Shown here: in pieces, positions 53,604-61,764 of the stretch
Layout: each line of letters begins with the position of its first letter
Position numbering within the stretch: position 1 is the first letter of the stretch
NCBI RefSeq assembly: GCF_030116705.1
Contig: NZ_JAOTIK010000001.1
Location: 3,615,001 to 3,679,000 of the forward strand
Length of the DNA stretch: 64,000 bases
DNA from: Streptomyces sp. ML-6
Lineage (GTDB): Bacteria > Actinomycetota > Actinomycetes > Streptomycetales > Streptomycetaceae
Direction: 5' to 3'
Position numbers and translations under genes: made by a program
The notes under the pieces: generated by a model
Told to the model about the DNA's origin: nothing
The model's database searches: none
Seen by the model: the letters and a program-made list of their open reading frames with translations, nothing else

Positions 53604-53807
53604 ATGGCTACTGGCACTGTGAAGTGGTTCAACGCGGAAAAGGGTTTCGGCTTCATCGAGCAGGACGGTGGCGGTCCTGACGTGTTTGCCCACTTCTCGA
53701 ACATCGCCGCCCAGGGCTTCCGCGAGCTGCAGGAAGGCCAGAAGGTCAGCTTCGACATCGCGCAGGGCCAGAAGGGCCCGACGGCCGAGAACATCGTTTC
53801 CGCCTGA
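53604..53807 (+). CDS. cspA: Cold shock protein, CspA family
   Basis: 67 residues from the ATG at 53604 after AGAGGAGAT. Complete [21 protein letters not shown] (RNP1), then DVFAHFSNI (RNP2) and the usual end. It binds single-stranded RNA/DNA and acts as an RNA chaperone. Upstream leader of about 150 nt may give cold control. A terminator follows at 53826. A decayed second copy lies at 58185. Confidence 0.95.
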   Translation: MATGTVKWFNAEKGFGFIEQDGGGPDVFAHFSNIAAQGFRELQEGQKVSFDIAQGQKGPTAENIVSA

Positions 53808-53825
53808 CGCTGACGCACATTTCGT

Positions 53826-53863
53826 AGCTGGGGCCCGCATCCCTCGGGGTGCGGGCCCCAGCT
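53826..53863 (+). terminator. cspA terminator
   Basis: Perfect 14-bp stem AGCTGGGGCCCGCA with complement across 10 nt, 18 bp past the cspA stop. Confidence 0.85.
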
Positions 53864-54087
53864 GCACGCGTTTCCGCAGCACACTATTGAGGAACGCACC
53901 CCCCTCGGAGACGCGCCCGGCGATGCGCCGGATTCGTTTTCGCACGCCATCCTCCTTTTTTGCTTACGTCGACACGGATTTCCCGTGGACCACGTTCGCA
54001 TTCCATTCGGTCCGTGCCTGTGATTCCCCTGCACTGCTCTTACGCTGCGGAATTCCTTGATACGTGCCGCATCAAGGAAGGTTCTGC

Positions 54088-55593
54088 ATGAACCCCACCC
54101 GCACGAAAAGCCGTTTCTCCCGTGCCCGCCGCAACGGCGGCCTCGGGTACGACTCCACTGCTGGTTCGATTCGGGGCAGTCGCTTCGATTCGGCCACCCC
54201 GAACCGTTCGGCAGGTCCGAACCGTTCGGGTGGCCGGCGGCCCGCCGCGCTGCAGGGAGAGTTCGCCCTGCCGGAGACGACCACTCCGGCGCTGCCCGCA
54301 GTCGACGTGTTCAGCGACCTCGACATGCCGAGGAGCCTGCTGTCCACCCTCACCGCGCAGGGCGTGACCATGCCGTTTCCGATCCAGGGCGCGACGCTGC
54401 CGAACTCTCTGGCGGGTCGCGACGTCCTGGGCCGCGGCCGGACCGGCTCCGGCAAGACCCTCGCCTTCGGCCTGGCCCTGCTGGCCCGCACCGCCGGGCA
54501 GCGCGCCGAGCCCCGTCAGCCGCTGGCCCTGGTTCTGGTTCCCACCCGGGAGCTCGCTCAGCAGGTCACCGATGCCCTCACCCCTTACGCCCGCGCTGTG
54601 AAGCTGCGCCTGGCCACCGTCGTCGGCGGGATGTCGATCAGCCGGCAGGCGACTGCGCTGCGGGGCGGCGCCGAAGTCGTCGTGGCCACCCCCGGTCGCC
54701 TCAAGGACCTCATCGACCGTGGCGACTGCCGACTGAACCAGGTCGCGATCACCGTCCTGGACGAGGCCGACCAGATGGCCGACATGGGCTTCATGCCGCA
54801 GGTCACCGCGCTCCTGAACCAGGTCCGCCCCGAGGGCCAGCGCATGCTGTTCTCCGCGACCCTGGACCGTAACGTCGACCTTCTGGTCCGTCGCTACCTC
54901 GCCGACCCCGTCGTCCACTCCGTGGATCCCTCCCAGGGTGCGGTCACCACGATGGAACATCACATCCTGCACGTGCACGGTGCCGACAAGCACAGGTTGA
55001 CGACGGAGATCGCGGCGCGCGACGGCCGGGTGATCATGTTCCTGGACACCAAGCACGCCGTTGACCGCCTCACCCAGGACCTCCTCGCCAGCGGTGTCCG
55101 GGCAGCCGCCCTGCACGGAGGTAAGTCACAGCCGCAGCGCACCCGCACTCTCGCCCAGTTCAAGGCAGGGCACGTGACCGTCCTGGTCGCGACGAACGTC
55201 GCGGCACGCGGCATCCACGTCGACCATCTCGACCTCGTCGTGAACGTGGACCCGCCGACCGACCACAAGGACTACCTCCACCGCGGCGGCCGTACCGCGC
55301 GGGCCGGCGAGTCCGGCAGTGTCGTCACCCTGGTCACCAACAACCAGCGCCGCGATATGACGCGCCTCATGGCGGCCGCCGGCATCGTGCCCCGGGCCAC
55401 CCAGGTCCGCTCCGGCGAGGAGGCACTCCGCCGGATCACCGGCGCCCGGACCCCCTCCGGCATCCCCGTGACGATCACCGCGCCGACACCCGAGCAACGC
55501 AAGCGCGGCACGGCCTCCCGCGGTCGACGCAGCCCCGCTGCGGCTGCCCGGCGTGCGACCGGGCGGAAGTCTGCCTTCGACGCGGCGGCCTGA
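54088..55593 (+). CDS. DEAD-box RNA helicase
   Basis: 501 residues from the ATG at 54088 after AAGGAAGG. All helicase motifs are present: GRTGSGKT (I), PTRELA (Ia), TPGR (Ib), LDEADQM (II), FSATL (III), ATNVAARGI (V) and HRGGRTARAG (VI). N- and C-terminal tails are basic. Unwinds structured RNA; together with CspA it fits a cold-adaptation cassette like the SCO5917-SCO5921 region of Streptomyces. Confidence 0.95.
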   Translation: MNPTRTKSRFSRARRNGGLGYDSTAGSIRGSRFDSATPNRSAGPNRSGGRRPAALQGEFALPETTTPALPAVDVFSDLDMPRSLLSTLTAQGVTMPFPIQGATLPNSLAGRDVLGRGRTGSGKTLAFGLALLARTAGQRAEPRQPLALVLVPTRELAQQVTDALTPYARAVKLRLATVVGGMSISRQATALRGGAEVVVATPGRLKDLIDRGDCRLNQVAITVLDEADQMADMGFMPQVTALLNQVRPEGQRMLFSATLDRNVDLLVRRYLADPVVHSVDPSQGAVTTMEHHILHVHGADKHRLTTEIAARDGRVIMFLDTKHAVDRLTQDLLASGVRAAALHGGKSQPQRTRTLAQFKAGHVTVLVATNVAARGIHVDHLDLVVNVDPPTDHKDYLHRGGRTARAGESGSVVTLVTNNQRRDMTRLMAAAGIVPRATQVRSGEEALRRITGARTPSGIPVTITAPTPEQRKRGTASRGRRSPAAAARRATGRKSAFDAAA

Positions 55594-55671
55594 ACACCGC
55601 GTGATCCGGAAGCTGACCCATCTCTGCAGGAGGTACGTTGTGACACTGATCCAGCTGCAGCCCCCTCGTCG

Positions 55672-55700
55672 AACGCCGCCTCCGTGTCCAAGGCGGCGTT
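55672..55700 (+). promoter_or_regulatory. Hairpin over the CBS gene start
   Basis: AACGCCGCCT and AGGCGGCGTT pair around the GTG at 55684, so the start would be hidden in folded RNA unless opened, for example by the helicase or Csp. Confidence 0.45.
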
Positions 55701-56037
55701 CGACACCATGAACACGGCCGGGCCGCAGGTCTGCGACGACATGACCGTCGAGGTGGCCCTGTCCGTCATGGCCAGCGACAGGACCGGACACCTGAGGGTC
55801 TGCGACAACGACGGACTGTGCACCGGACTGGTCACCCAGGCCCAGCTCACCACCGTCCGCGACAGCCCCGCCTACACGGACCGGCTCCAGCTGCGCGACA
55901 TCCTCGGCGACCGCGGGCCGCACACCTCGCCCGCCACCATGGTGGCCGAGCACGCCACGCACCACCGTCGGCCCGCTACCCCGTCCGCCGTGGACGAGCA
56001 GGTCGGCGCGTCGGGCGTCCCCGCCCTGGCCCTCTGA
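55684..56037 (+). CDS. CBS-domain protein, short
   Basis: 117 residues from the GTG at 55684. QVCDDMTVEVALSVMASDRTGHL, then VCDNDGLCTGLVTQAQLTTV is one CBS-type unit; the usual second one is missing. The C-terminal tail is basic and His-rich. The upstream frame suggests an older, longer N-terminus (a GTG at 55639 is in another frame). Likely binds a nucleotide. Between helicase and SCO5918-like gene, as in related cold-shock clusters. Confidence 0.65.
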   Translation: MSKAAFDTMNTAGPQVCDDMTVEVALSVMASDRTGHLRVCDNDGLCTGLVTQAQLTTVRDSPAYTDRLQLRDILGDRGPHTSPATMVAEHATHHRRPATPSAVDEQVGASGVPALAL

Positions 56038-56094
56038 ACCGACTCACCCGGCGGAACAACTTCCTTCCCTTCTCCGTGATCCCTGTGAGGCATC

Positions 56095-56415
56095 GTGCGC
56101 TGTGTCATCGCCCGCTTCCCGTTCGAACTCACCAGGAACGGCGTCCTGGACTCCATGAAGGACATCAAGCCCGAGGAGGTCGTCGGCGAGTCCGTGATCA
56201 TCGACCGCCGCACCTACCCGGTCAAGCAGGTGGGCCAGGCCATCACCCGCCAGGATCGCCGCGACTTCAGTGCCGACGAAGTCGTCCGGGCCATGACCAA
56301 GCTCGGCTTCACCTGCCACGGCCTCCCCCAGGCCACCGCGCCCACCCGCGCCCTCAGCCCGCACCAGCGCGCCTCCGCGATGCTCGGCGTCCCGGCGGGC
56401 CCTCCGACCGCCTGA
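56095..56415 (+). CDS. SCO5918-family protein
   Basis: 106 residues from a GTG at 56095. MRCVIARFPFELTRNGVLDSM, then VVGESVIIDRRTYPVKQVG; conserved Streptomyces protein found beside DEAD-box helicase and cold-shock genes. No catalytic motif seen; RNA binding is possible. Followed by a bidirectional terminator. Confidence 0.82.
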   Translation: MRCVIARFPFELTRNGVLDSMKDIKPEEVVGESVIIDRRTYPVKQVGQAITRQDRRDFSADEVVRAMTKLGFTCHGLPQATAPTRALSPHQRASAMLGVPAGPPTA

Positions 56416-56458
56416 TCGTTCGGCTGAGGGGAAACGTACGCTGACAACCGAACGGCCA

Positions 56459-56494
56459 AGAGGGCCCGACCGGCACACGCCGGTCGGGCCCTCT
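56459..56494. terminator. Bidirectional terminator hairpin
   Basis: Perfect 16-bp stem AGAGGGCCCGACCGGC with complement and ACAC loop, between the convergent genes at 56095 (+) and 56529 (-). Confidence 0.88.
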
Positions 56495-56528
56495 CCCGTA
56501 CCAGTGAGTTCCTCTGCGCGGCGCGAGG

Positions 56529-56888
56529 TCAGTGATCGGAGTAGCTGAAGTCGCCCACGGTCCAGGCACTGACCTCCGCGATCGAGACGCGGTACATCCC
56601 ACCCGTCTCCGGGATCCCCACCGCGCCCTGGAGGATCCGCGCCATATGGAAGTGCAGATACGCGGGCGGCCCCTCCCCCCGCGTCATCGCGGTGAACATG
56701 GCGGAGAACTCGCTCAGGCGGGACGAGTCGGTCAGGACCTCCGCCACCCGCTGCCGCCACACGGCTTCGGGCGCCAACCGGCCGGTGATGACAGCACCAC
56801 CGGTAACCACGGTCAGGGACATCTGATTGCTGTGCCCGGACTCCACCAGCGCGGCGACGTCAACGAGCAGCTCGTCAGGCTTCGACAT
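56529..56888 (-). CDS. Conserved hypothetical protein
   Basis: 119 residues. LLVDVAALVESGHSNQMSLTV, then GAVITGRLAPEAVWRQRVAEV and AYLHFHMARILQGAVGIPE. Soluble alpha/beta protein with no motif I recognise; similar short proteins occur in Streptomyces. Alone on the minus strand in module E. Confidence 0.65.
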   Translation of the reverse strand: MSKPDELLVDVAALVESGHSNQMSLTVVTGGAVITGRLAPEAVWRQRVAEVLTDSSRLSEFSAMFTAMTRGEGPPAYLHFHMARILQGAVGIPETGGMYRVSIAEVSAWTVGDFSYSDH

Positions 56889-57801
56889 GAAAGCCGATCC
56901 TATTCACGAGTCGTCCCGTCCCCCGACCGTTCGTGCTGCCGAGCAAGACGGACAGTCGCTGTCTTCCCCCAAGAGACCCGGCAGGTGACCGCGGCCACTC
57001 TGGCGAGCCGGTTGACCACGGGCTGGCCGATGCCTCTGGCAGGGCCAATTATCTCCTCACAAGACACGCAAAAATCTCTGTTGGCCGGAGTAGACATTGA
57101 GTGGTGGCGTGGTTATGGTTTCTCTCGTACCCAGAGAGACAGCAGGGCCTGGCAGAGAAGAACTGCCGGCAGTGCATGTAGTTCGCAGGACGGTGCGGCA
57201 GTGGAGTTTCGAAGCCAGGGTTGTTGCAGGACGGCGACGGGACTGACAGCCGGACCGGGTGGCCCGCAGCGAGGGGCCGCCGGAGCGGGGCCACTGTCAT
57301 GGACGGTGCGGTCCCGCGAGTGCAGTTCGCAGTACCCCGCAGTGAAGTGACTGAGCGGTACCTCGGTGAAGGCGTCGGCTGCGGACGTGCGCACCGGGAA
57401 GTTCGGCAGTGGGGTCCCAAGCCAGAGCAGACGCAGGAAGGGCAACGGAGCCGGCTGCCGGAGGGCGGCGCTGCCACCGGCTGCTGAGCAGTTCGCGTCA
57501 GCAGCCGTACGCAGTGCCCCATGGTAGGTAGTCACCGAGGGAAGAACGGAGGAGCCAGCGCCATCAGGATCGCCCGGGCCGGAGCAATGAGCCCGGGTAC
57601 CGCAGGACATCGATAGTGAGGTGGTCCCCGGTCAAGCAACCGCGATCCCCGCAATCCCGACAGCAGCCAGGTCGGGTCCGCGGCCCCAGAATGCCGGTGC
57701 AGTAGCAGTATCAGGACCGGCAGGTGGTGTAGTAGTTCCTTCGGGGCCCTGGTGCCGTACGGCATCAGGGCCCCTCCATGCGTTCCACAAGAGAGGTGCA
57801 A
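56889..57801. other. Gene-free 900-bp stretch with degenerate repeats and a hairpin
   Basis: No convincing gene. Two stretches near 57188-57240 and 57398-57450 look like a decayed duplication (shared CGGCAGTGG, AAGCCAG and GCAGGA words). A perfect stem at 57743-57774 (GGGGCCCTG...CAGGGCCCC) sits just before the MerR gene and could control it. Confidence 0.4.
57743..57774 (+). promoter_or_regulatory. Leader hairpin before the MerR-type gene
   Basis: GGGGCCCTGGTGCC pairs with GGCATCAGGGCCCC (one mismatch) around GTAC, 27 bp before the GTG at 57802. Either a terminator for upstream transcripts or a leader control element. Confidence 0.5.
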
Positions 57802-58140
57802 GTGACAGCAGACGACTCGTACGGCCGACTTGACGACGACGACTACCCCGCCTACACGATGGGCCGGGCCGCCGAGATGCTCGGCACGACCCAGGGCTTC
57901 CTCCGCGCCATCGGCGAAGCCCGTCTGATCACCCCCCTGCGCTCGGAGGGCGGACACCGCCGCTACTCCCGCTATCAACTGCGCATCGCCGCCCGCGCCC
58001 GCGAACTGGTCGACCAGGGCACGTCCATCGAGTCCGCCTGTCGCATCGTCGTCCTGGAAGACCAGCTCGAAGAGGCGCAACGCATCAACGCCGAGTACCG
58101 CCGCGCCGCCGAAGCGGCAAAGCCGCCGACCGAGGACTGA
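57802..58140 (+). CDS. MerR-type HTH regulator
   Basis: 112 residues from the GTG at 57802, after GAGAGG. YPAYTMGRAAEMLGTTQGFLR is the HTH; RSEGGHRRYSRYQLRIAAR is the MerR wing. The C-terminal coiled coil (VVLEDQLEEAQRINAEYRRA) would dimerise. It has no Cys-type metal ligands. Precedes the decayed cspA copy and may have controlled it. Confidence 0.85.
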   Translation: MTADDSYGRLDDDDYPAYTMGRAAEMLGTTQGFLRAIGEARLITPLRSEGGHRRYSRYQLRIAARARELVDQGTSIESACRIVVLEDQLEEAQRINAEYRRAAEAAKPPTED

Positions 58141-58184
58141 GGCGGTGCGCCCGCCGGACACCGGCGGACCGGAAGGTACGAGAC

Positions 58185-58387
58185 ATGGCTACGGGAACTG
58201 TGAAGCGGTCCACCGCGGGGAAGGACTTCGGCTTCATCGCTCAGGACCGTAGTGGCCCGGATGTCTTCGCCCACTACTCGGCGATCAACCCTTCGGACTG
58301 CCGTGAGGCCCAGAAGGCCCAGGTCATGACGTTCGACGTCACCCAGGGCCAGAAAGGCCACAGGCGGGGAACATCAACCCGGCCTGA
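58185..58387 (+). pseudogene. Decayed second cold shock protein gene
   Basis: Begins MATGTVKRSTAGKDFGFIAQD: the KWFN of the family has become KRST and KGFGFI has become KDFGFI, damaging RNP1. RNP2 (DVFAHYSAI) is kept. Near 58358 one base is missing; in the restored frame it would end GQKGPQAGNINPA at 58387. A product from the shifted frame would run on far past the usual length. The wild-type copy is at 53604. Confidence 0.82.
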
Positions 58388-58540
58388 CCTCCCCGCCCCT
58401 GCGGCCTACGGCGACCCCCGGATCGACCCGGTCCAGGGGTCGCTCACGGCATCAGCGGGGTTTGGAGGTAGGCGCGTGGGGTGCCGACCAGGAAACGGCG
58501 GCACTGGCACGGGCTTCTCCTCCTCCCCTGGCACCGCCGC

Positions 58541-58668
58541 GTGCCACAACGTGCCAGTAGCGGCGGTGAACAGCGGGCAACAAGGGATCCGCCGAGGCGG
58601 CCAGAACAGTACCTTCATTGAACGTTCTCGCAGTTCAGCAGCCCTGCGAGCCATCGAGTGCCGGGTGA
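58541..58668 (+). other. Left arm of att copy 5
   Basis: GTGCCACAACGTGCCAG begins at 58541, exactly 128 bp before the core. GGTGAACAGCGGGCAACA is at 58565 and a variant GCAGTTCAG at 58630. Confidence 0.75.
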
Positions 58669-58711
58669 TTCCCAAGCTCAGAGCGCGAGTTCGATTCTCG
58701 TCACCCGCTCC
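58669..58711 (+). repeat. att core copy 5
   Basis: Identical to the tRNA core over 43 bp. Boundary of modules E and F. Right arm carries CACGCACCAC / GCGCACCAT repeats near 58772-58793. Confidence 0.95.
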
Positions 58712-58714
58712 ACG

Positions 58715-58747
58715 ATGAAGGCCCTGGTCGGAGACCAGGGCCTTCAT
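58715..58747 (+). terminator. Post-att hairpin 5
   Basis: Perfect 15-bp stem ATGAAGGCCCTGGTC with complement, loop GGA. Confidence 0.82.
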
Positions 58748-58804
58748 CATTGTCTAGACCTTTCCAGCCATCACGCACCACCTGCGCACCATCCGCGCCC
58801 GCAA

Positions 58805-59380
58805 TCACCTCGCGCGATGTCCGAGGTGATGTGTCAGGAGGTCCGCGAAGCGCGGCAAGCCGGCTTTCGCGAGTCGGGCGACGGCATCGGCAATCGTCAC
58901 TGGCGGGTTTCGCTTCTCTCGGGCAAGCCTGACCACTGTCTCCACCACCTCATGCGGCAACTCGTCATACAGCCCGCACAAGTAGGAATCCGGGTCGATC
59001 ACCCGCACTCCGCGCTCAGCCAAGTCACCGGCGGGGAAATCGGCGAGATTCCACGTGATCAGCGCGTCCGCCCCTGCAGCCACCGCTGCCGCCGCATGAT
59101 GCCGATCGTCGGGGTCATCGCCCGGCATCTCATCGACAAGGTGCGCATAGGCCACCGCCGGGATCTCGCAGTCGGCGAAGAAGCGTCGAACGGCCTGGGC
59201 GACTGCGGCAGCGGACTCCGCCGAACGTCTTCCCTCCCGGACGATGACCCGCTCCCACTCCGCGAGCAGCCGCTCGGACCACACGATGTCGTGGACCGAG
59301 TCCTCGGTGAGGGCCAGCATCACGTCCATCACCGAAAACGGAAACAAGACGTTCGTGCCCACAAAGACCCGCGCCGCCAC
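58805..59380 (-). CDS. PIN-domain toxin-like protein (first Asp changed to Gly)
   Basis: 191 residues from the GTG at 59380; an ATG at 59422 overlapping the upstream stop is the alternative. PIN features: VFVGTNVLFPFSVMD, SERLLAEWERV (Glu), GDDPDDRHHAAAA (Asp) and ALITWNLADFP (Asp). The first motif is normally V-D-T-N; here a Gly codon GGC replaces the Asp codon GAC, which probably abolishes metal binding. VapC-like RNase, perhaps inactive. Partner of the HTH antitoxin upstream; sole content of module F. Confidence 0.82.
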   Translation of the reverse strand: MAARVFVGTNVLFPFSVMDVMLALTEDSVHDIVWSERLLAEWERVIVREGRRSAESAAAVAQAVRRFFADCEIPAVAYAHLVDEMPGDDPDDRHHAAAAVAAGADALITWNLADFPAGDLAERGVRVIDPDSYLCGLYDELPHEVVETVVRLAREKRNPPVTIADAVARLAKAGLPRFADLLTHHLGHRAR

Positions 59381-59421
59381 GCTCCCCTCTTCCTGCTTCA
59401 CTGCTGCCGGTGACGCCCACA

Positions 59422-59871
59422 TCAATCGGGCAGGCCGGTGTCCGCCAAGACTTCGGCGATCTGGCGCCGCCCCTCCCTGCGGCGCTCACGCCGCTGCTGG
59501 AATGCCAGCACGTCCGCAAGGCGAACCACACGGTGGCTGCTACCGGGAAGATTCGTCGAGGGGATGTCGCCGGCGTCGAGCAGGCGGGCGATGAACGGTC
59601 GGGACAGGCCCAGAAGCTCAGCGGCCTCAGCAGGCGACAGCTGCGCCTCGGACGCCAGGACCGTCACCGCGTGCCCGCGGGACAGCTCACTGGCCGAGGC
59701 CAGGAGAAGACGGACCAGCTCCCTCGGCAATGCCAGTTCGCCACCATCCTGGGTGCGCACCAGAACCTCGACCGACTCCGGCGCCATCCTGGCAGTCGCG
59801 GCGAGCGCGCACTGGTGAGAGGGATCCGGTTCGACCTTCTCAGCACGGGCGAGAACACTGGAACGAGCCAT
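59422..59871 (-). CDS. HTH antitoxin (excisionase-type fold)
   Basis: 149 residues from the ATG at 59871 after GGAGG. The HTH LSPAEAAELLGLSRPFIARLL and the wing GSSHRVVRLADVLAF resemble antitoxins paired with PIN toxins. The stop overlaps or lies just before the toxin start. It should repress its own promoter and neutralise the toxin. Confidence 0.82.
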   Translation of the reverse strand: MARSSVLARAEKVEPDPSHQCALAATARMAPESVEVLVRTQDGGELALPRELVRLLLASASELSRGHAVTVLASEAQLSPAEAAELLGLSRPFIARLLDAGDIPSTNLPGSSHRVVRLADVLAFQQRRERRREGRRQIAEVLADTGLPD

Positions 59872-60022
59872 GGCCGCCTCCAATCACTGACCCGGCGAGA
59901 CTCCATCTGAAATAACTGTAACCATGGGGCCTTGTGCGGGCAACCATGGAGGAGAGGTATCTCGACCGCCCCGAGCGACACCCTTGCAAGCGGCCGTCTC
60001 CCGCGACACCGTCCTGGAGACC

Positions 60023-60152
60023 GTGCCACAACGTGCCGGTAGGGGCGGTGAACAGCGGGCAACAAGGGGGCGGGACGGGGCAGCGAGAACGGGGCCCAGG
60101 GCCGGGCATCCGAGCAGGTCAGAAGCCATATGTAGGGCCGAGTGCCGGGTGA
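60023..60152 (+). other. Left arm of att copy 6
   Basis: GTGCCACAACGTGCCGG begins at 60023, 130 bp before the core. GGTGAACAGCGGGCAACA follows and GCAGGTCAGAAGC is at 60114. Confidence 0.78.
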
Positions 60153-60194
60153 TTCCCAAGCTCGGAGCGCGAGTTCGATTCTCATCACCCGCTC
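60153..60194 (+). repeat. att core copy 6
   Basis: Two substitutions against the tRNA core (CTCAGAG to CTCGGAG, TCTCGTC to TCTCATC). The first is shared with copies 7, 8 and 9 and the second with copy 7, so a related subset lies at the distal end. Boundary of modules F and G. Confidence 0.93.
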
Positions 60195-60199
60195 TTGAC

Positions 60200-60230
60200 G
60201 GAGCCCAGGCCAGCGACCTGAGCTCTCTCC
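60200..60230 (+). terminator. Post-att hairpin 6
   Basis: Imperfect stem GGAGCCCAGG...CCTGAGCTCTCTCC, then GTTGTCTAG. Weaker than the others. Confidence 0.55.
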
Positions 60231-60406
60231 GTTGTCTAGCCCCCCCCTAAGCGTCACGCACCACCTCTGCACCACCTGACCCTTTCTGCCGCTGCCCCCG
60301 TGCCCTTCCCGGACCGCTCGCACCATCCGGTCCAGACCGACGCTCGCCCCGCGAGCAGCCGGAATACCGCACAGCGACATCCCGCATACTTCAGTATGCT
60401 TGACTT

Positions 60407-60655
60407 ATGTCCTCAACGACCCGCATCACCGTCACGCTTCCCAGCGACCAGGTGGCGGAGCTTCGCAAGCTCACGGACAACATCTCCGGCTACGTGGCGG
60501 AAGCCGTGGCCCGCCAGATCCGGCACCAGCTTCTGGGCGACGACCTTCGTCGGCATGAAGAAGAGCACGGAGGCTTCAGCGACGAGGAACTCGCCGACGC
60601 CCGTTCGAAGATCTTCGGTGCCGCCGGCTCCTCCAAGGACGCGGATGCCGCGTGA
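60407..60655 (+). CDS. Ribbon-helix-helix-type antitoxin
   Basis: 82 residues from the ATG at 60407. TTRITVTLPSDQVAELRKL is an RHH strand-helix; ISGYVAEAVARQIRHQLL is the second helix. The acidic C-terminus would bind the toxin. It overlaps the toxin gene by 4 bp. VapB-like. A TATGCTTGACTTATG stretch just upstream may hold the promoter, giving a near-leaderless transcript. Confidence 0.85.
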   Translation: MSSTTRITVTLPSDQVAELRKLTDNISGYVAEAVARQIRHQLLGDDLRRHEEEHGGFSDEELADARSKIFGAAGSSKDADAA

Positions 60656-61053
60656 GCGAGCGCATCGAGACCGTCGTCCTGGACTCGGAAGGACTCTCCG
60701 CCTGGATCACGCAGGACCGCAGGCTCCTCGCGATGTTGCAGGTCTTCCACGACATGGGAGCCGACCTGGTGATCGGGGCGAACACCATCGTGGAAGTAAC
60801 CCACTCCCGTACCAACATGCCTCGCCTGAACTGGGCCCTGTCCCGCATCAAGGTGGAGCCGGTCACCGAGCAGACGGCGAAAGCGGCGGCTGAGCTCCTC
60901 AAGGGCACCGGACTGCACGGGCACAAGTACGCCATTGACGCCACGGTCGCCGAGGTCGCGCTCCGCCAGCCGAAACCCGTTGCCCTGCTGACGTCCGACA
61001 GCGATGACATGACCAAGCTCTGCGGCAGCCAGGTCCGCATCGTCCCCCTCTGA
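60652..61053 (+). CDS. PIN-domain toxin (VapC-like)
   Basis: 133 residues from a GTG overlapping the antitoxin stop. Acidic residues stand at the usual places: TVVLDSEGLSAW (Asp), NTIVEVTHSR (Glu), KYAIDATVAEVAL (Asp) and LLTSDSDDMTKL (Asp). An intact metal-dependent RNase fold, unlike the PIN protein of module F. Together with the RHH gene it fills module G. Confidence 0.88.
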   Translation: MSERIETVVLDSEGLSAWITQDRRLLAMLQVFHDMGADLVIGANTIVEVTHSRTNMPRLNWALSRIKVEPVTEQTAKAAAELLKGTGLHGHKYAIDATVAEVALRQPKPVALLTSDSDDMTKLCGSQVRIVPL

Positions 61054-61095
61054 CCAGCCGGTGCGCCCGGAGCACGCGTCGCACTGCCGGCTCTC

Positions 61096-61222
61096 GTGCC
61101 CCATCCGTGCCCAGCAGAGCGGGCAACAGCGGTCAGATACGGCTCCCAGAGACCGGAAGCCGCCCATCTGACCAATGCGAAATCGCAGGTCAGAGCCCCT
61201 GCAGCAACCTAGGAAGCATTGG
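61096..61222 (+). other. Left arm of att copy 7
   Basis: GTGCCCCATCCGTGCCC begins at 61096, 127 bp before the core. AGCGGGCAACAGCGGTCAG follows and GCAGGTCAGAGC is at 61185. Confidence 0.75.
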
Positions 61223-61265
61223 TTCCCAAGCTCGGAGCGCGAGTTCGATTCTCATCACCCGCTCC
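61223..61265 (+). repeat. att core copy 7
   Basis: Same two substitutions as copy 6. Boundary of modules G and H. Confidence 0.93.
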
Positions 61266-61307
61266 ATGAAAGAAGCCCCCGGCCGCTGGCCGGGGGCTTC
61301 TTTCATG
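61265..61307 (+). terminator. Post-att hairpin 7
   Basis: Perfect 20-bp stem from CATGAAAG to CTTTCATG with loop GCT; the strongest of the series and wholly different in stem sequence from those after the tRNA. Confidence 0.88.
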
Positions 61308-61416
61308 GCCGCTTCGCAGCCGGCGGGCAGCTGTCGGTCGGGCCCGCCTCGTGCTCGCGGGAGCGTTGCCTGCGGGCGAAGCGGCTCGCTGCTGACTCTT
61401 TCTGGATAATCGACGT

Positions 61417-61764
61417 ATGGCATCACAGCCCGGCCTTTCCGATCTTCGTCGTGCCAAGTTCGCCCGGCGCCTGCCCGCAGCGCTCTCCGAGCTCGCCGGT
61501 CCCCGGCACGGCTCCGTACATCTGCCGCTCCGTCTTGCATGGTCGGGGCTGACCACCTTCGACCTCGACCAGCCCCGCTTGCGGATGAGCTACTACCGCA
61601 TCGTCCTGGCCGAGGGGCAGCACGACGACCTGGTTCGGTACCTCGATCGGGACCTTCTCGTCGGCCTGTGGCCCACCCTGCGCACATTGGTCAGCCGAGA
61701 TGTGCGTGAAGTCTGGGAGAGCGCATTCGGCGAGCTGGGCGGCAGCGCGCGGGCCGCTGCGTGA
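61417..61764 (+). CDS. Putative antitoxin (AbiEi-like position)
   Basis: 115 residues from the ATG at 61417. LSDLRRAKFARRLPAALSEL, then RLRMSYYRIVLAEGQHDDLV; helical, basic. No family motif recognised, but it overlaps an AbiEii-like gene by 4 bp, as antitoxins do. RSW-like C-terminal helix ends before the overlap. Probable antitoxin by context. Confidence 0.55.
   Translation: MASQPGLSDLRRAKFARRLPAALSELAGPRHGSVHLPLRLAWSGLTTFDLDQPRLRMSYYRIVLAEGQHDDLVRYLDRDLLVGLWPTLRTLVSRDVREVWESAFGELGGSARAAA

Noticed and set aside
57049..57610. Minus-strand open frames in the 57 kb gap
   Set aside because: Composition is Ser/Arg/Pro-rich without start sites or motifs, and the two overlap each other in different frames.
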